From assembly GCF_000485905.1 (NCBI RefSeq), contig NC_022664.1:1-64000 (forward strand): a stretch of 64,000 nucleotides of DNA, given 5' to 3'. The notes under the pieces were generated by a model. It ran no database searches. It saw only the letters and a list, made by a program, of their open reading frames with translations, and was not told where the DNA came from. Origin of the DNA: Spiribacter curvatus. GTDB lineage: Bacteria; Pseudomonadota; Gammaproteobacteria; Nitrococcales; Nitrococcaceae. Shown piece by piece: positions 1 to 12,348 of the stretch; position 1 is the first letter of the stretch; each line of letters opens with the position of its first letter. A program made the position numbers and the translations under genes.

Positions 1-100
1 TCAATTCCGCCCGTCGCGTCGACCAGCGCCTTGCTGGTACACGATCAGGCCAGACGATAGACTCGATGCGGTCTCTCTACGATCTTGAGGAAGCACACTC

Positions 101-1441
101 TTGTCCGAATCACTCTGGAAGGGCTGCCTGCAGCGGCTGGAGAAAGAACTCCCCGATCAACAGCTGAATACCTGGATACGCCCCCTGCAGGCCGAGGAGC
201 AGGGTAACCAGCTCCGGCTGTTTGCGCCGAACCGATTCGTCCTCGACTGGGTCCGGGAGCATTTCTCAACGCGCATCGAGGAGCTGCTGGCGAGTCAGTA
301 TCCAGATGCGCCGCCGCAGCTGATCATGGAGATCGGCGTCCAGCCATCGGCGCCCCGGGCACCGGCCGCGGAGGAGCGCGAGTCACGGGCACGCACCAGT
401 GCGCCGGCGTCCACGCCCCACAATGCCAACCTCAATCGGGATTTCACCTTCGACAGCTTCGTCGAGGGTAAGTCCAACCAGCTCGCCCGCGCCGCCAGCC
501 TTCAGGTCGTCGATAATCCGGGACAGGCCTATAACCCGCTGTTCATCTATGGCGGCGTGGGGCTGGGCAAAACGCATCTGATGCACGCGATCGGTAACGC
601 GCTCATGAATGCCCGCCCCGATGCACGGGTGCTGTATCTGCACTCCGAGCGCTTCGTCGCCGACATGATCAAGGCCCTGCAACACAACGCCATCAATGAA
701 TTCAAGCGCCATTACCGCGGCGTCGATGCGTTGCTCATCGACGATATCCAGTTCTTCGCGGGCAAAGAACGCTCTCAGGAGGAGTTCTTTCATACCTTCA
801 ATGCGCTGCTCGAGGGACACCAGCAGGTGGTGATGAGCTGTGACCGCTATCCCAAGGAAATCAATGGCCTTGAGGAGCGGCTGAAGTCGCGCTTCGGCTG
901 GGGACTGACCATCGCCATCGATCCCCCGGAGCTCGAGACCCGGGTCGCGATCCTGCTGAGCAAGGCGGATCAGGCAGGCATTGATATGCCGCCGGAGGTC
1001 GCGTTTTTCATCGCGAAGCGCATTCGCTCGAATATCCGTGAACTCGAGGGGGCGTTGCGCCGGGTGATGGCGAATGCCCACTTCACGGGCGCCGCCATCA
1101 CTGTCGATTTCGCCAAATCCGCCCTGCGGGACCTGCTCGCGCTCCAGGACAAGCTGGTCACAACGGAGAACATCCAGAAAACCGTCGCTGAGTACTACAA
1201 GGTCCGTGTCTCGGATCTACTCTCCAAGCGGCGGAGCCGGTCCATCGCCCGTCCCCGACAGATGGCGATGGCGCTTTCCAAGGAATTGACCAGTCACAGC
1301 CTGCCTGAGATCGGTGACGCCTTCGGCGGCAGGGATCACACCACGGTGCTGCACGCCTGCCGCAAGGTACAGACGCTGAGGGAATCGGATGCGCGGTTCG
1401 ATGAGGACTATCACAACCTGTCGAGAACCCTGTCATCATGA
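101..1441 (+). CDS. dnaA: Chromosomal replication initiator protein DnaA
   Basis: DnaA binds 9-bp DnaA boxes at the origin and, as an ATP-bound filament, opens the duplex and loads the replicative helicase. The 446-residue product has the usual domains: an N-terminal DnaB-interaction domain (about 1-85), a variable linker (about 86-110), an AAA+ core with Walker [10 protein letters not shown] at 151-159 and Walker B LLIDDIQF near 211-218, and a C-terminal DNA-binding domain with the signature GGRDHTTV. The start is TTG, chosen because GAGGAAG at 87-93 lies 7 bases upstream and the protein then begins in the usual DnaA way. A DnaA box starts at the base after the stop codon, so autoregulation and origin function are likely coupled. 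Identity is secure. Confidence 0.98.
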   Translation: MSESLWKGCLQRLEKELPDQQLNTWIRPLQAEEQGNQLRLFAPNRFVLDWVREHFSTRIEELLASQYPDAPPQLIMEIGVQPSAPRAPAAEERESRARTSAPASTPHNANLNRDFTFDSFVEGKSNQLARAASLQVVDNPGQAYNPLFIYGGVGLGKTHLMHAIGNALMNARPDARVLYLHSERFVADMIKALQHNAINEFKRHYRGVDALLIDDIQFFAGKERSQEEFFHTFNALLEGHQQVVMSCDRYPKEINGLEERLKSRFGWGLTIAIDPPELETRVAILLSKADQAGIDMPPEVAFFIAKRIRSNIRELEGALRRVMANAHFTGAAITVDFAKSALRDLLALQDKLVTTENIQKTVAEYYKVRVSDLLSKRRSRSIARPRQMAMALSKELTSHSLPEIGDAFGGRDHTTVLHACRKVQTLRESDARFDEDYHNLSRTLSS

Positions 1442-1657
1442 TGTGGATAACCGGTGGGCAGAAATAAGGACTGATTCTGTCCACAGGTTGTGCAGCTTCC
1501 ATCCCCGGTCACGGACATTGCCGTGAACAGGATATGAGTTGTATTAATCCAAATAAAATCAATCGCTTGAATCACTTATCCACCGACTGGCGCGTGCCTT
1601 GTCACTACAACAGTCTTTAATACACACTCTTATAATAAGAGAAGAACGAGACAGATC
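1442..1657. other. oriC: Candidate replication origin (oriC) between dnaA and dnaN
   Basis: This 216-bp gap holds a perfect DnaA box in reverse orientation, TGTGGATAA, at 1442-1450, touching the dnaA stop. Near-matches to TTATNCACA are TTATCCACC at 1576-1584, TAATACACA at 1618-1626 and CTGTCCACA at 1477-1485. Between the boxes, about 1528-1575 is strikingly AT-rich for this GC-rich chromosome and would suit a duplex-unwinding element. A dnaA-dnaN origin is the arrangement known in Pseudomonas. TATAAT at 1631-1636 could be a -10 for dnaN, but I see no good -35. That the window opens just before dnaA also fits numbering from the origin. The function is inferred from motifs and position. Confidence 0.78.
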
Positions 1658-2758
1658 ATGGAATTCCAGACCGAACGGGAAACCCTCCTCCGACCGCTGC
1701 AATCAATCATCGGTGTGGTTGAGCGACGCCAGACACTGCCGATTCTTGCCAATGTGCTGATTGAGAAAACCGAGGATCGACTCTGCCTGACGGCGACCGA
1801 TCTGGAGGTGGAGCTAAAGACCGATTCCGCGCTTGAGGGCGGACAGCCGGGTCGTGTGACCGTCCCGGCCCGCAAGCTGATGGATATCGTGCGCAACCTG
1901 CCGGATGACGTGACCCTGCATCTCAAGCAGGAGCAGGACCGGATCATCGTGAAAGCCGGCCCGAGCCGGTTTTCGCTCGCGACGTTGCCGGCGGATGATT
2001 TCCCGACCGCCGACGACGTACAGCCCTCGCATCGATTCGCCCTGCCGCAATCGCAGCTTCGGTGGCTGATCGAGAAGACGCACTTCGCGATGGCCCTTCA
2101 GGACGTTCGTTACTACCTCAATGGGCTCCTGATCGAGCTTGAACCGCAGCACTTACGGGCAGTGGCAACAGACGGTCACCGCCTGGCGCTCGCGGCAGTG
2201 TCCTCAGCTGACTCGCTCGGCGAAGCGGCGCAGGTTATCGTTCCCCGCAAGGGGGTGCAGGAGATGCTGCGGCTGCTCGATGACGATGAGGAACCGGTGG
2301 AGATTGATCTGGGGGCGGGCCACGTCCAGGTCACCCTGGCGGGGATCCGGTTCACCTCGAAGCTCATCGACGGTCGTTTCCCGGATTACCAGCGGGTCAT
2401 TCCTGAGGAAGAGGGCAGCTTTGCGGTGGTTGACCGCGAGACGCTGCGCAAGGCCCTTGTGCGGGCATCAATCCTCTCCAATGAGAAATATCGGGGAGTC
2501 CGGTTCGGGTTTGAGGGCGATCAGCTTCGGATCCAGTCCAATAATCCCGAGCAGGAGGAGGCCGAGGAGCAGGTCCCGGCCAGTTTCAGTGGCGAGGCGA
2601 TGGAGATTGGTTTCAACGCCAGCTATATGCTGGATGCGCTCGCGGCGATCGATGAGAAGACCGTTCATCTGCATGTGCGTGATGCGAACAGCAGTGCGCT
2701 GATCCTGGGCGAGACCATGCGCGACGCCCGCTACGTCGTCATGCCGATGCGCCTCTAG
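1658..2758 (+). CDS. dnaN: DNA polymerase III beta subunit (sliding clamp)
   Basis: The 366-residue protein is the ring-shaped clamp that tethers DNA polymerase III and other replication and repair enzymes to DNA. Its length matches the family, and its three repeated clamp folds span the whole chain. The N-terminus (ETLLRPLQSIIGVVERRQTL) and the C-terminal YVVMPMRL are typical of the family, the latter lying at the hydrophobic-cleft end. It follows the candidate origin and is 2 bases upstream of recF, so dnaN and recF are almost certainly co-transcribed. Nothing unusual was seen. Confidence 0.98.
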   Translation: MEFQTERETLLRPLQSIIGVVERRQTLPILANVLIEKTEDRLCLTATDLEVELKTDSALEGGQPGRVTVPARKLMDIVRNLPDDVTLHLKQEQDRIIVKAGPSRFSLATLPADDFPTADDVQPSHRFALPQSQLRWLIEKTHFAMALQDVRYYLNGLLIELEPQHLRAVATDGHRLALAAVSSADSLGEAAQVIVPRKGVQEMLRLLDDDEEPVEIDLGAGHVQVTLAGIRFTSKLIDGRFPDYQRVIPEEEGSFAVVDRETLRKALVRASILSNEKYRGVRFGFEGDQLRIQSNNPEQEEAEEQVPASFSGEAMEIGFNASYMLDALAAIDEKTVHLHVRDANSSALILGETMRDARYVVMPMRL

Positions 2759-2760
2759 GG

Positions 2761-3852
2761 ATGGATACGTCAGCGGGTGCGGGTGGCCTCATCCACTTTC
2801 GCTGGCAATCCGTCCGACATCTGGAGGCGGGGTCGATTGACCCCCATCATCAGCTCAATGTTTTCCAGGGGGCGAATGCGGCGGGTAAGACCAGCCTCCT
2901 GGAAGCGGTCCACTTTCTCGCCCGTTCCCGCAGCTTCATCACCCATCGCACGGCACGGCTGATCCGCAGTGGTGAGTCGGAAGCGCTGGTCAGTGGTCGG
3001 ATCAGCGCCCATGGCAGCGTTCATCGCCTTGGGGTGCAGCATGGGCAGGGCGAGACGCGGGTTCGGTTGGATGGACGTGATGTCACGGTGCTCTCCGAAT
3101 CGGCGTGGCTGTTGCCGCTGCAGGTGCTCAATACCGAGGCGCAGCGGCTACTGACGGATGGGCCAGCGGTTCGGCGTGGCTTCCTGAATTGGGGGGTGTT
3201 CCACGTGGAACCTCTCTATCGCGATGAGTGGCGTCGCTATCAACGCGCGCTGCGGCAGCGGAACGCGGCACTTCGATCAGGGGATCACCGCCTTGCATCG
3301 GCCTGGGAGCCGGATATGGTCGAGGCCGCCGAGTCCGTCGATGCACGCCGTCGCCGGTTTCTGGACGCGGTCATCCCAGCGGCGCTGTCGGTGGCGCATG
3401 AGTGGCTGCCCGACGTGACGCTGGACTGGCGCTATCGATCCGGTTGGCGTGCCGGCGAAGCCTTGGGCACCATTCTTGCGGATGCCCGCGGTCAGGAGAT
3501 CACCCAGGGGTTCAGCCTCCATGGTCCGCACCGGGCCGATTTTCGGGTCATCACCAATGGCGTCGAGGCGACGACATTCCTCAGTCGTGGCCAGCAAAAG
3601 CTACTGGTGGCGGCCATCAAGCTGGCCTTGATCGGTTATTGGTCCGCCGCGTCGACCCAGCGACCCGTGATGCTTGTCGATGACCTGCCGGCCGAGCTGG
3701 ATCGTGGCCATCGTGCCGACCTTGTTCACCGGCTGGAGGCCAGCGGCGCCCAGGTATTCCTGACGGCGATCGAGGGCGACCTGCTCCCGGTGGCCGGTGA
3801 TGCCCGATGGTTCCACGTGGAACATGGTGGGATCTCGACGACGGACGGATAA
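2761..3852 (+). CDS. recF: DNA replication and repair protein RecF
   Basis: RecF is an ABC-type ATPase of the RecFOR pathway that helps load RecA at single-strand gaps. The 363-residue chain has Walker A GANAAGKT at about 37-44, an ABC signature FLSRGQQK and a late Walker B MLVDDLPAELD, all diagnostic of RecF. It begins 2 bases after dnaN. The gene carries two near-perfect parS palindromes, each encoding Phe-His-Val-Glu, one in the middle and one at the extreme C-terminus. The coding sequence therefore seems to double as a chromosome-segregation site. A 65-bp gap with a possible -10 separates it from gyrB. Confidence 0.96.
   Translation: MDTSAGAGGLIHFRWQSVRHLEAGSIDPHHQLNVFQGANAAGKTSLLEAVHFLARSRSFITHRTARLIRSGESEALVSGRISAHGSVHRLGVQHGQGETRVRLDGRDVTVLSESAWLLPLQVLNTEAQRLLTDGPAVRRGFLNWGVFHVEPLYRDEWRRYQRALRQRNAALRSGDHRLASAWEPDMVEAAESVDARRRRFLDAVIPAALSVAHEWLPDVTLDWRYRSGWRAGEALGTILADARGQEITQGFSLHGPHRADFRVITNGVEATTFLSRGQQKLLVAAIKLALIGYWSAASTQRPVMLVDDLPAELDRGHRADLVHRLEASGAQVFLTAIEGDLLPVAGDARWFHVEHGGISTTDG
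3197..3212. promoter_or_regulatory. parS: parS-like ParB-binding site 1 (inside recF)
   Basis: TGTTCCACGTGGAACC contains a 14-bp perfect palindrome, GTTCCACGTGGAAC, at 3198-3211. It matches the parS form known from Pseudomonas (TGTTCCACGTGGAACA) at 15 of 16 positions. It encodes V-F-H-V-E-P in recF. Its position about 3 kb from dnaA fits the usual clustering of parS near the origin. No parA or parB lies in this window, so binding is inferred. Confidence 0.82.
3809..3824. promoter_or_regulatory. parS: parS-like ParB-binding site 2 (3' end of recF)
   Basis: GGTTCCACGTGGAACA repeats the same 14-bp palindrome (core 3810-3823), 612 bp from the first copy. It again matches 15 of 16 positions of the Pseudomonas-type parS and again encodes F-H-V-E, here near the RecF C-terminus. 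Two identical 14-bp palindromes this close are very unlikely by chance. Confidence 0.82.
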
Positions 3853-3884
3853 CCCAAACCCGCCTGTTCCTTGCCGATATCGGT

Positions 3885-3890
3885 TATACT
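3885..3890 (+). promoter_or_regulatory. Possible -10 element for gyrB
   Basis: TATACT lies in the 65-bp recF-gyrB gap, about 28 bases before the gyrB start. No convincing -35 hexamer sits 16-18 bases upstream, so this is only a candidate. Confidence 0.3.
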
Positions 3891-3893
3891 TAA

Positions 3894-7073
<3,180 letters not shown>

Positions 7074-7077
<4 letters not shown>

Positions 7078-7607
7078 GAGAGCAGTGTCTCCACAGCAGC
7101 GGCCAGATCGTCGTAAACCGGCACATCGCCGGTCTGTTGCGCCTCAGTGCGCTGACCGTTGCCGGTACGGACCAGCCACGCCGAGACGCCGGCGCGTGCA
7201 GCGGCGTCGATATCGCGCTGGCTGTCGCCAATCAGGATGGTGTCTTCAGCCCTGCAGTCGAGCTGATGCAAGGCCTGGTGAATGAGCCCCGGTGCGGGCT
7301 TGCGGCAGTGACAGCCCTCGCCCGGGCCATGCGGGCAGAAAAAGATCCCCGCCAGTGCGCCACCGGCGTCCGAGACGGCGGTCTGCAGGTGCCGGTGAAT
7401 AGCGGCGAGGCAATCGTTGGTGAGCATGCCGCGGGCAAGGGCCGACTGATTGGTACAGACTGCGACCGGAATCCCGGCCGCGGTCAGACGCGCGATCGCC
7501 TCAAGGCTGCCGGCGATCGGCTGGAACGCCGCGACACTGAGGATATAGCTGTCGGCGTCTTCATTGATGACGCCATCCCGGTCGAGGAGTACGCAGCCAG
7601 CGCGCAC
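7074..7607 (-). CDS. gmhB: D-glycero-beta-D-manno-heptose 1,7-bisphosphate 7-phosphatase
   Basis: GmhB removes the 7-phosphate from heptose bisphosphate in the ADP-heptose pathway for the lipopolysaccharide inner core. The 177-residue HAD-superfamily protein shows the nucleophile motif DRDGVIN (Asp9, Asp11) and a zinc loop CPHGPGEGCHC (Cys91, His93, Cys99, Cys101), then RKP and GDSQRDIDAA. The zinc loop separates GmhB from other HAD phosphatases, including the histidinol type. The start is GTG. It lies 3 bp after glyS and overlaps plsC by 4 bp, so all four genes of this minus-strand block are probably one operon. Confidence 0.94.
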
Positions 7608-7610
7608 CGC

Positions 7611-9701
7611 TCAGCTGGACTCCGGCAGCGCCGAAACGTCAGCGATCGCCAGGAACAGCTGCTGGAGGCGCTGTAGCAGCGCCAGGCGGTTCATCTGTAT
7701 GGCAGCGTCATCGCTCATGACCATCACCCCATCGAAAAACCGATCGATCGGCTCACGCAGCTCAGCGAGCTTTGCAAGGGCCTCGCTGTAACCACCCTGC
7801 GCGATCAGTGCCTCCACCGCCGGGGCGCGCGCCGCCATGGCGGTATTCAACGCCTGCTCGGCCGGCTCAACCAGGCGGTCGGTATCGATATGCGCCGGTG
7901 GTGTCCGGTCGGCCTTACGAAGGATATTGCGGATGCGCTTATTGGCGCCGGCGAGGCTGCCTGCGGCGGGCAGCCGGGCGAAGTCGTGGCAGGCCCGCAG
8001 CCGGCGGTCAAAATCCAGCGGCTCGAGGGCATCGGGCGCGTGGACCGAGCGGACTGCCTCGAAGAGCTCGGCGCCATAGCCCGCCTCATGGTAGAGCCCA
8101 CGCAGTCGTTCGAGACAGAATTCGACCAGTGGCTGAACCTGTGCACCGGCATTGAGCTCCGCCGGCTGGTGGGCGGCCGCATCTTCAAGCAGAGCGGTCA
8201 GATCGATCGGGTGCTCCCCCTCGATGAGGCTGCGGAGTAACCCGACCGCCGCGCGTCGCAGCGCGAACGGATCCTTCGCGCCGGTGGGCGCCTTGCCGAT
8301 GGCAAAGATCCCGGTGAGGGTATCGGCGCGTTCGGCGACAGCCAGCAGCCGGCCCAACGGCGAGGCGGCAATGGCGTCGGCGGCGAACCGGGGTTGATAG
8401 ATTTCATCGAGGGCAATCGCCACCGCCGGCGCTTCGCCGTCCTCGGTGGCGTAGTAGCGGCCCATGACTCCCTGTAGCTCGGGGAATTCATCGACCATCT
8501 CCGTGACCAGATCGGCCTTCGCCAGCCGCCCGGCGCGTCGTGCCTGCTCGGGATCGGTCTCAAAGCGCTCGGCATAACGGGCGGCGAGATCCGCGACTCG
8601 TGCCGATTTATCCGCCAGGCTGCCGAGCTGTTTCTGGAATACGACCTGCTCGAGGGCCGGAAGGCGCGACTCCAGGGTCCGGGCCCGATCCTGATCCCAG
8701 AAGAACGCTGCATCGGCAAGCCGTGGCCGGATGACCCGCTCATTGCCGGCGACCACCCGGGCCGGATCGCGACTGTCGATGTTGGCGACGGTGATGAACC
8801 GCGGCAGCAGGTGGCCATCCGCGTCACGCACCGGGAAGTAGCGCTGGTGACCCTCCATGCTCGAGATCAGTGCCTCCGGCGGGACGCGCAGGAAGGCCTC
8901 GTCGAAGCTTCCCGACAGCACCACCGGCCATTCCACCAGGGCATTGACCTCATTGAGCAGCGCCGGATCGATCACTGCATGACCACCGATACGCTCGCCT
9001 TCGGCACGCACGCCCTCGAGGATATGATCCCGCCGATCCGTGCGATCGACGAGGACATGGGCATCGCGCATCGCCGCCGTGTAGTCATGGGCATGGGCAA
9101 GCACCACCGGGGCCGGGTGATGGAAGCGGTGACCGCGGCTTTCCCGGCCGCTGTCGACGCCGAACACGGTCACCGGGACGACCGCTTCATCGAGCATGAG
9201 CACCACCCAGTGCACCGGGCGGACGAATTCGCTGGTCTGATCGCCCCAGCGCATTCGCTTGGGAATCGGCAGATGGCTCAGGGCATGCTCGATGATGCCG
9301 GGCAGCAGCTCCCGCGTGTCGCGGCCGGATTCGGTACCACGATGCGCGAGCCAGGCCCCCTCGTCGGTCTCCAGGGTCTCTAGCTGATTGACGTTAACGC
9401 CGCAGGAGCGGGCGAAGCCCTCGGCGGCACGGGTTGGTGCACCACTATCGTCATAGGCCACGGCCAGCGCGGGCCCACGGCGCTCGAAGTCGCGGTCGGG
9501 CTGGCGACGCGCGACCGCCTCGATCTGGACGGCGAGGCGGCGGGGCGCACCCAACGCCCGGCACGTCGTGTATTCGACACCGGCACGCTCGAGACCGCCC
9601 GCCACTGCAGTGGCGAGGCGATCACTGAGATCGTCCAGGGCGCCGGGCGGTAGCTCCTCCATGCCCAGTTCGAAGAGCAGCGTCGCGGTATCACTGCTCA
9701 T
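7611..9701 (-). CDS. glyS: Glycine-tRNA ligase beta subunit
   Basis: This is the large subunit of the alpha2-beta2 bacterial glycyl-tRNA synthetase and carries most of the tRNA-binding surface. The 696-residue chain begins [19 protein letters not shown], the usual GlyS N-terminus, and ends in an anticodon-binding-like domain containing FFDGVMVM. The ATG at 9701 was chosen over an in-frame start 33 bp upstream because it gives the family N-terminus and makes a 4-bp ATGA overlap with glyQ. Length and partner gene fit the family. Confidence 0.97.
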   Translation of the reverse strand: MSSDTATLLFELGMEELPPGALDDLSDRLATAVAGGLERAGVEYTTCRALGAPRRLAVQIEAVARRQPDRDFERRGPALAVAYDDSGAPTRAAEGFARSCGVNVNQLETLETDEGAWLAHRGTESGRDTRELLPGIIEHALSHLPIPKRMRWGDQTSEFVRPVHWVVLMLDEAVVPVTVFGVDSGRESRGHRFHHPAPVVLAHAHDYTAAMRDAHVLVDRTDRRDHILEGVRAEGERIGGHAVIDPALLNEVNALVEWPVVLSGSFDEAFLRVPPEALISSMEGHQRYFPVRDADGHLLPRFITVANIDSRDPARVVAGNERVIRPRLADAAFFWDQDRARTLESRLPALEQVVFQKQLGSLADKSARVADLAARYAERFETDPEQARRAGRLAKADLVTEMVDEFPELQGVMGRYYATEDGEAPAVAIALDEIYQPRFAADAIAASPLGRLLAVAERADTLTGIFAIGKAPTGAKDPFALRRAAVGLLRSLIEGEHPIDLTALLEDAAAHQPAELNAGAQVQPLVEFCLERLRGLYHEAGYGAELFEAVRSVHAPDALEPLDFDRRLRACHDFARLPAAGSLAGANKRIRNILRKADRTPPAHIDTDRLVEPAEQALNTAMAARAPAVEALIAQGGYSEALAKLAELREPIDRFFDGVMVMSDDAAIQMNRLALLQRLQQLFLAIADVSALPESS

Positions 9702-10603
9702 GCCGCACCCCGTCTGGACTCGGTCGTCGGACACAGCGGGAAGCCGAGTGCTTCACGCGAGTCGTAATAGGCGCGGGCCGACGCCCGGGCCATGGTGCGG
9801 ACACGCAGGATGTAGCCCTGCCGCTCGGTCACCGAGATGGCGTGCCGGGCATCGAGCATATTGAAGGCATGGGAGGCCTTCATGGTCATCTCATAGGCCG
9901 GGAGGGCCAGCCCCTGGTCAACAAGCCTCAGCGCCTCGCGCTCGCAGGTGTCGAATTGCGTGAAAAGGCTCCCGACATCGGCTTCCTCGAAGTTGTAGCG
10001 GGACTGCTCACGCTCGTTCTGCAGGTAGACATCGCCGTAGGTGACGGGTCCGTCGACGCCCTCGCTCCAGACCAGGTCGAACACGCTCTCCACCTCCTGG
10101 AGATACATCGCGATCCGCTCCAGACCATAGGTGATCTCGCCCATCACCGGCCGGCAGTCGAGGCCGCCGGCCTGCTGGAAATAGGTGAACTGGGTGATCT
10201 CCATGCCGTTGAGCCAGACCTCCCAGCCGAGCCCCCATGCGCCCAGCGTGGGCGACTCCCAGTTGTCCTCGACAAAGCGGATGTCATGGACCAGCGGGTC
10301 AATGCCGAGCGCCTCCAGCGATCCCAGGTACTGCTCCTGGATGTCCGCCGGCGAGGGCTTGAGCGCGACCTGGAACTGGTAGTAGTGCTGCAGGCGGTTG
10401 GGGTTCTCGCCATAGCGGCCGTCAGTGGGCCGCCGGGATGGCTGGACATATGCGGCGCGCCAGGGCTCCGGGCCGATCGACCGCAGGAAGGTCGCGGGAT
10501 GGAAGGTCCCGGCACCGACTTCCATGTCGAGGGGCTGCATCAGCACACAGCCGCGGTCGGCCCAGTATTTCTGCAGCGCAAGAATCAGCGCCTGAAAGGT
10601 CAT
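9698..10603 (-). CDS. glyQ: Glycine-tRNA ligase alpha subunit
   Basis: GlyQ is the class II catalytic subunit that activates glycine and forms Gly-tRNA with GlyS. The 301-residue chain starts [19 protein letters not shown] and contains [38 protein letters not shown] and [19 protein letters not shown], all highly conserved. The start at 10603 was preferred to an open extension of 29 codons because of the family N-terminus and a GGAGAG ribosome site just upstream. It heads the minus-strand glyQ-glyS-gmhB-plsC operon and is divergent from glnA. Confidence 0.97.
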   Translation of the reverse strand: MTFQALILALQKYWADRGCVLMQPLDMEVGAGTFHPATFLRSIGPEPWRAAYVQPSRRPTDGRYGENPNRLQHYYQFQVALKPSPADIQEQYLGSLEALGIDPLVHDIRFVEDNWESPTLGAWGLGWEVWLNGMEITQFTYFQQAGGLDCRPVMGEITYGLERIAMYLQEVESVFDLVWSEGVDGPVTYGDVYLQNEREQSRYNFEEADVGSLFTQFDTCEREALRLVDQGLALPAYEMTMKASHAFNMLDARHAISVTERQGYILRVRTMARASARAYYDSREALGFPLCPTTESRRGAA

Positions 10604-10685
10604 GGAGGCTCTCCAGCGAAACGGCGAAAGGCCGAAAGTATAGCCCGGCCACGCCACCCCTGTCAGGCCGCGCTCCGCCACTGAT

Positions 10686-10702
10686 TGCACGGGTTTGGTG
10701 CG
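10686..10702. promoter_or_regulatory. NtrC-type enhancer site 1 upstream of glnA
   Basis: TGCACGGGTTTGGTGCG has GCAC and GTGC half-sites separated by exactly 7 bases, the spacing of the enteric NtrC consensus TGCACYNNNNTGGTGCA. It is centred about 128 bp upstream of the predicted sigma-54 start point, within the usual enhancer range. NtrC itself is encoded just downstream. Confidence 0.72.
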
Positions 10703-10733
10703 CTTGATCAGGCAAACGCGTTAGAGTGGTGCA

Positions 10734-10787
10734 TGCACCCCGACTGGTGCCCCGTATTGGTCATATTGGGGCCCGATTTGGTGCGCT
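10734..10787. promoter_or_regulatory. Further weaker NtrC-like sites upstream of glnA
   Basis: TGCACCCCGACTGGTGC (10734-10750) carries both half-sites but with 8 rather than 7 bases between them. TTTGGTGCGCT at 10777-10787 exactly repeats the right half of site 1 (TTTGGTGCGCT at 10694-10704) but lacks a good left half. These may be weaker sites for cooperative NtrC binding. That is inference. Confidence 0.45.
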
Positions 10788-10796
10788 CTGACGGAT

Positions 10797-10813
10797 TGGC
10801 ACGGAAAATGCTT
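10797..10813 (+). promoter_or_regulatory. Sigma-54 (RpoN) promoter of glnA
   Basis: TGGCACGGAAAATGCTT has the invariant GG at 10798-10799 and GC at 10810-10811, exactly 10 bases apart, and matches the TGGCAC...TTGC consensus well. The start point would be near 10822, about 35 bases before the glnA ATG, with GGAGG at 10845-10849 as ribosome site. Confidence 0.88.
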
Positions 10814-10856
10814 CTCCCCGGGGGACTTTTTAACGGATACGACTGGAGGCCAAACG

Positions 10857-12272
10857 ATGGCTCAAACCGCCGACGACGTTCTTGCAATGATTAAGGACAA
10901 CGAGGTCCGCTTTGTGGATCTGCGCTTCACCGACCCCAAGGGCAAGCAGCAGCACGTCACACTGCCGGCCCACGCCGTGGATGCGGATCTCTTTGCCGAG
11001 GGGAAGATGTTTGACGGATCCTCGATCGATGGTTGGAAGGGCATCAACGAGTCGGACATGATTCTCATGCCCGATGCCGATACCGCCATGCTCGATCCGT
11101 TCTTCGACGACATGACCCTCACGCTGGTCTGCCAGATCATCGAGCCCAACACCATGCAGGGTTATGGCCGTGACCCGCGCTCCATCGCCCAGCGCGCCGA
11201 GGCCTATCTGCAGTCCACCGGCATTGGTGATGTCGCCTACTTCGGGCCCGAGAACGAGTTCTTCGTGTTCGATGACGTGCGCTATGGCACCAACATGAGC
11301 GGCTCGTTCTACAAGATCGACTCCGAGGAAGCGGACTGGAACACCGAGAAGGTCTATCCCGATGGCAACATGGGCCACCGTCCGGGCGTGAAGGGCGGTT
11401 ACTTCCCGGTGCCCCCGGTGGACAGCCTCCACGACATGCGCTCGGCGATGCTCGAGTGCCTGACCGACGTCGGCATGACCACCGAGGTGCATCATCACGA
11501 AGTGGCCACCGCCGGGCAGTGCGAGATCGGCGTGGGCTTCAACACCCTGGTGAGGAAGGCCGATGAGGTGCAGACCCTCAAGTACGTCGTGCACAACGTC
11601 GCCGCCGCCTACGGCAAGACCGCCACGTTCATGCCCAAGCCGGTCGTGGGTGATAATGGCAGCGGGATGCACGTCCATCAGTCCATCGGCAAGACTGGCG
11701 AGATGCTGTTTGCCGGCGATCAGTACGGGGGGCTGTCCGAGACGGCGCTCTACTACATCGGCGGGCTGATCAAGCATGCCCGGGCGATCAACGCCTTCGC
11801 CAACGCCTCGACCAATAGCTACAAGCGGCTGGTCCCGGGCTTCGAGGCGCCGGTGTTGCTGGCCTACTCGGCCCGTAATCGCTCCGCATCCGTGCGGATC
11901 CCGTGGGTGGCCAATCCCAAGGCCCGGCGCATCGAGCTGCGCTTCCCGGACAGCACCGCCAACCCGTACCTGTGCTTTGCGGCGATGCTGATGGCCGGTC
12001 TCGACGGGATCCAGAACAAGATCCACCCCGGTGATGCCATGGACAAGGATCTCTACGACCTTCCGCCCGAGGAAGAGGCGGATATTCCCAAGGTGGCCTT
12101 CTCGCTGGAGGAGGCGCTGGACGCGCTCGACAAGGATCGCGAGTTCCTGAAGGTGGGCGGTGTCTTCAGCGACGACGCCATTGATGGCTACATCGATATC
12201 AAGCGCGAGGACGTCCAGCAGCTGCGGATGACGACGCATCCGATTGAGTTCAACCTCTACTACAGCGTCTGA
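10857..12272 (+). CDS. glnA: Glutamine synthetase, type I
   Basis: GlnA makes glutamine from glutamate, ammonia and ATP and is the main ammonia-assimilating enzyme. The 471-residue length is that of the dodecameric GS-I beta type. Visible motifs include [29 protein letters not shown] and the adenylylation loop DLYDLPPEE, whose Tyr near position 400 matches Tyr397 of the enteric enzyme. GlnE-type covalent control is therefore likely. The gene is preceded by a sigma-54 promoter with NtrC-like sites, followed by a strong terminator, and then by ntrB-ntrC, which would activate it under nitrogen limitation. Confidence 0.98.
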   Translation: MAQTADDVLAMIKDNEVRFVDLRFTDPKGKQQHVTLPAHAVDADLFAEGKMFDGSSIDGWKGINESDMILMPDADTAMLDPFFDDMTLTLVCQIIEPNTMQGYGRDPRSIAQRAEAYLQSTGIGDVAYFGPENEFFVFDDVRYGTNMSGSFYKIDSEEADWNTEKVYPDGNMGHRPGVKGGYFPVPPVDSLHDMRSAMLECLTDVGMTTEVHHHEVATAGQCEIGVGFNTLVRKADEVQTLKYVVHNVAAAYGKTATFMPKPVVGDNGSGMHVHQSIGKTGEMLFAGDQYGGLSETALYYIGGLIKHARAINAFANASTNSYKRLVPGFEAPVLLAYSARNRSASVRIPWVANPKARRIELRFPDSTANPYLCFAAMLMAGLDGIQNKIHPGDAMDKDLYDLPPEEEADIPKVAFSLEEALDALDKDREFLKVGGVFSDDAIDGYIDIKREDVQQLRMTTHPIEFNLYYSV

Positions 12273-12305
12273 TCCGCTCGCACTGTGACGATGTTCGATC
12301 AAAGA

Positions 12306-12330
12306 CCCCCGCACCTGCGGGGGTTTTTTT
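12306..12330 (+). terminator. Rho-independent terminator after glnA
   Basis: CCCCCGC (12306-12312), loop ACCT, and GCGGGGG (12317-12323) form a perfect 7-bp GC stem followed by seven T residues (12324-12330). It lies between glnA and ntrB, so ntrBC would depend on read-through or its own promoter. It is the only convincing intrinsic terminator I found in the window. Confidence 0.93.
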
Positions 12331-12348
12331 CTTCAATCGAGGGCGACG

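Noticed and set aside
31-63. Promoter for dnaA in the first 100 bases
   Set aside because: TTGCTG at 31-36 could be a -35, but there is no -10 at a suitable distance; the upstream region is cut by the window edge.
10830-12314. Long open frame on the minus strand across glnA (494 codons)
   Set aside because: It is a mirror of strong codon bias in a highly conserved gene. It has no family motifs and would clash with the glnA promoter and coding sequence. Similar antisense frames across gyrB (3726-4763) and the KAS III-like/gdhB region (plus strand 44822-46324) were rejected for the same reason.
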